Below, in pieces: positions 63,770 through 64,000 of a stretch of DNA of 64,000 nt (position 1 is the stretch's first letter; each line of letters starts with the position of its first letter). The notes beneath the pieces are model-generated. The model saw only the letters and a program-made list of their open reading frames with translations. It searched no databases and was not told where the DNA came from. The stretch is taken from contig NZ_LPWF01000016.1 of NCBI RefSeq assembly GCF_001723305.1, positions 180,576 through 244,575 of the forward strand. The letters are read 5' to 3'. This DNA comes from Methyloceanibacter superfactus. GTDB taxonomy: Bacteria > Pseudomonadota > Alphaproteobacteria > Rhizobiales > Methyloligellaceae. The translations under genes and the position numbers were made by a program.

Positions 63770-64000
63770 TTAGGACCAGAAGGCCTTGATCCCGTCCGCC
63801 TCCACCTTCGCGCGGACCCTCCTAGACGGGTCCCGAGCGCCGCTGCGCCAAAAGATATCCCCGCCCCGAAAACCTGCCTTACACTCACTCCACCTTGTCT
63901 TCTGAGGGGCGCTTTCGCGAGGCGTCTTGATCGCGGGACGGGGTCCGGCGCCCGAGGACGGCGCGGGACAGATGGGCTCATCGCGGACGGCAATTCCCGC
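63770..64000 (-). CDS. Possible 3' end of a gene, cut by the window edge
   Basis: An open frame of 76 codons on the minus strand runs from the window edge to TAA at 63770-63772. The reading is Pro/Ser/Arg-rich at first (PSSGAGPRPAIKTPRESAPQ), then CKAGFRGGDIFWRSGARDPS and VRAKVEADGIKAFWS. Third codon positions are mostly G or C, as in its neighbours, and the frame lacks stops, but no domain is recognised. Confidence 0.4.
   Translation of the reverse strand, partial: AGIAVRDEPICPAPSSGAGPRPAIKTPRESAPQKTRWSECKAGFRGGDIFWRSGARDPSRRVRAKVEADGIKAFWS

Overview
The window looks like a chromosomal segment of a high-GC alphaproteobacterium of the order Hyphomicrobiales (Rhizobiales). The evidence is gene content and order: cysS followed by a GNAT gene and citramalate synthase; an Atm1-type ABC exporter followed by psd and pssA; cysD with a fused cysN/cysC; an aat gene followed by an SH3-type protein; and the spaced backbone ppx, rlmE, guaB, rsmB, guaA. 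Families typical of this order also occur (DUF2865, DUF1254, DUF2092). No genus is named because no rRNA gene is present.

Layout. 1-7.4 kb: 3' part of gltX, a DUF2865 secreted protein, cysS, a GNAT acetyltransferase, a 40-residue membrane peptide, cimA, a GFA-type zinc protein and a LOG-family hydrolase. 7.5-16 kb: a secreted Ig-like protein, the Atm1-type exporter, psd and pssA (phosphatidylethanolamine synthesis), cysD and cysNC (sulfate activation) and a membrane-anchored Sel1-repeat protein. 16-25 kb: secreted proteins of unknown role, an OprD-like porin, a response regulator convergent with a hybrid-free PAS histidine kinase, an MscS channel and a ZntB/CorA-type transporter. 25-30 kb: a four-gene RimK cluster (small protein, RimK-associated zinc/retropepsin-like protease, RimK ligase, aspartoacylase-like hydrolase), a convergent flavin-dependent halogenase and tRNA-Gln(CUG). 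30-40.3 kb: aat, a broken SH3 gene, then a minus-strand cluster of exported proteins (two DUF1254, DUF2092, a repeat protein, small Cys-rich and 'YAGVARR' proteins), a two-TM ion channel with an altered filter, and an AraC regulator with a 22-bp near-repeat upstream. 40.4-64 kb: an O-antigen-ligase-like protein, then ppx, rlmE, guaB, rsmB and guaA interrupted by an MFS pump, an arsenic module (arsM, acr3, arsR), PNPOx/GST/LysR genes and several exported proteins. guaA is followed by a DUF188 gene boxed between two copies of the guaA 3' end, then a GYF_2 membrane protein, an L,D-transpeptidase-like protein and an Nramp-like transporter.

Reading quality. About sixteen genes carry frameshifts. 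Ten gene spans (start to stop) are one base short of a multiple of three and one is two short, and essential genes such as psd, cysS and gltX carry local compensated shifts. This points to systematic single-base sequencing or assembly deletions rather than gene decay, so most interrupted genes are annotated as one CDS with the shift position given.

Main points for a second look: the 74-bp guaA-tail direct repeat around the DUF188 gene, which reads as a collapsed or minimal integration event; the RimK writer/eraser cluster beside a halogenase; and the exported-protein cluster with its AraC regulator and putative operators.
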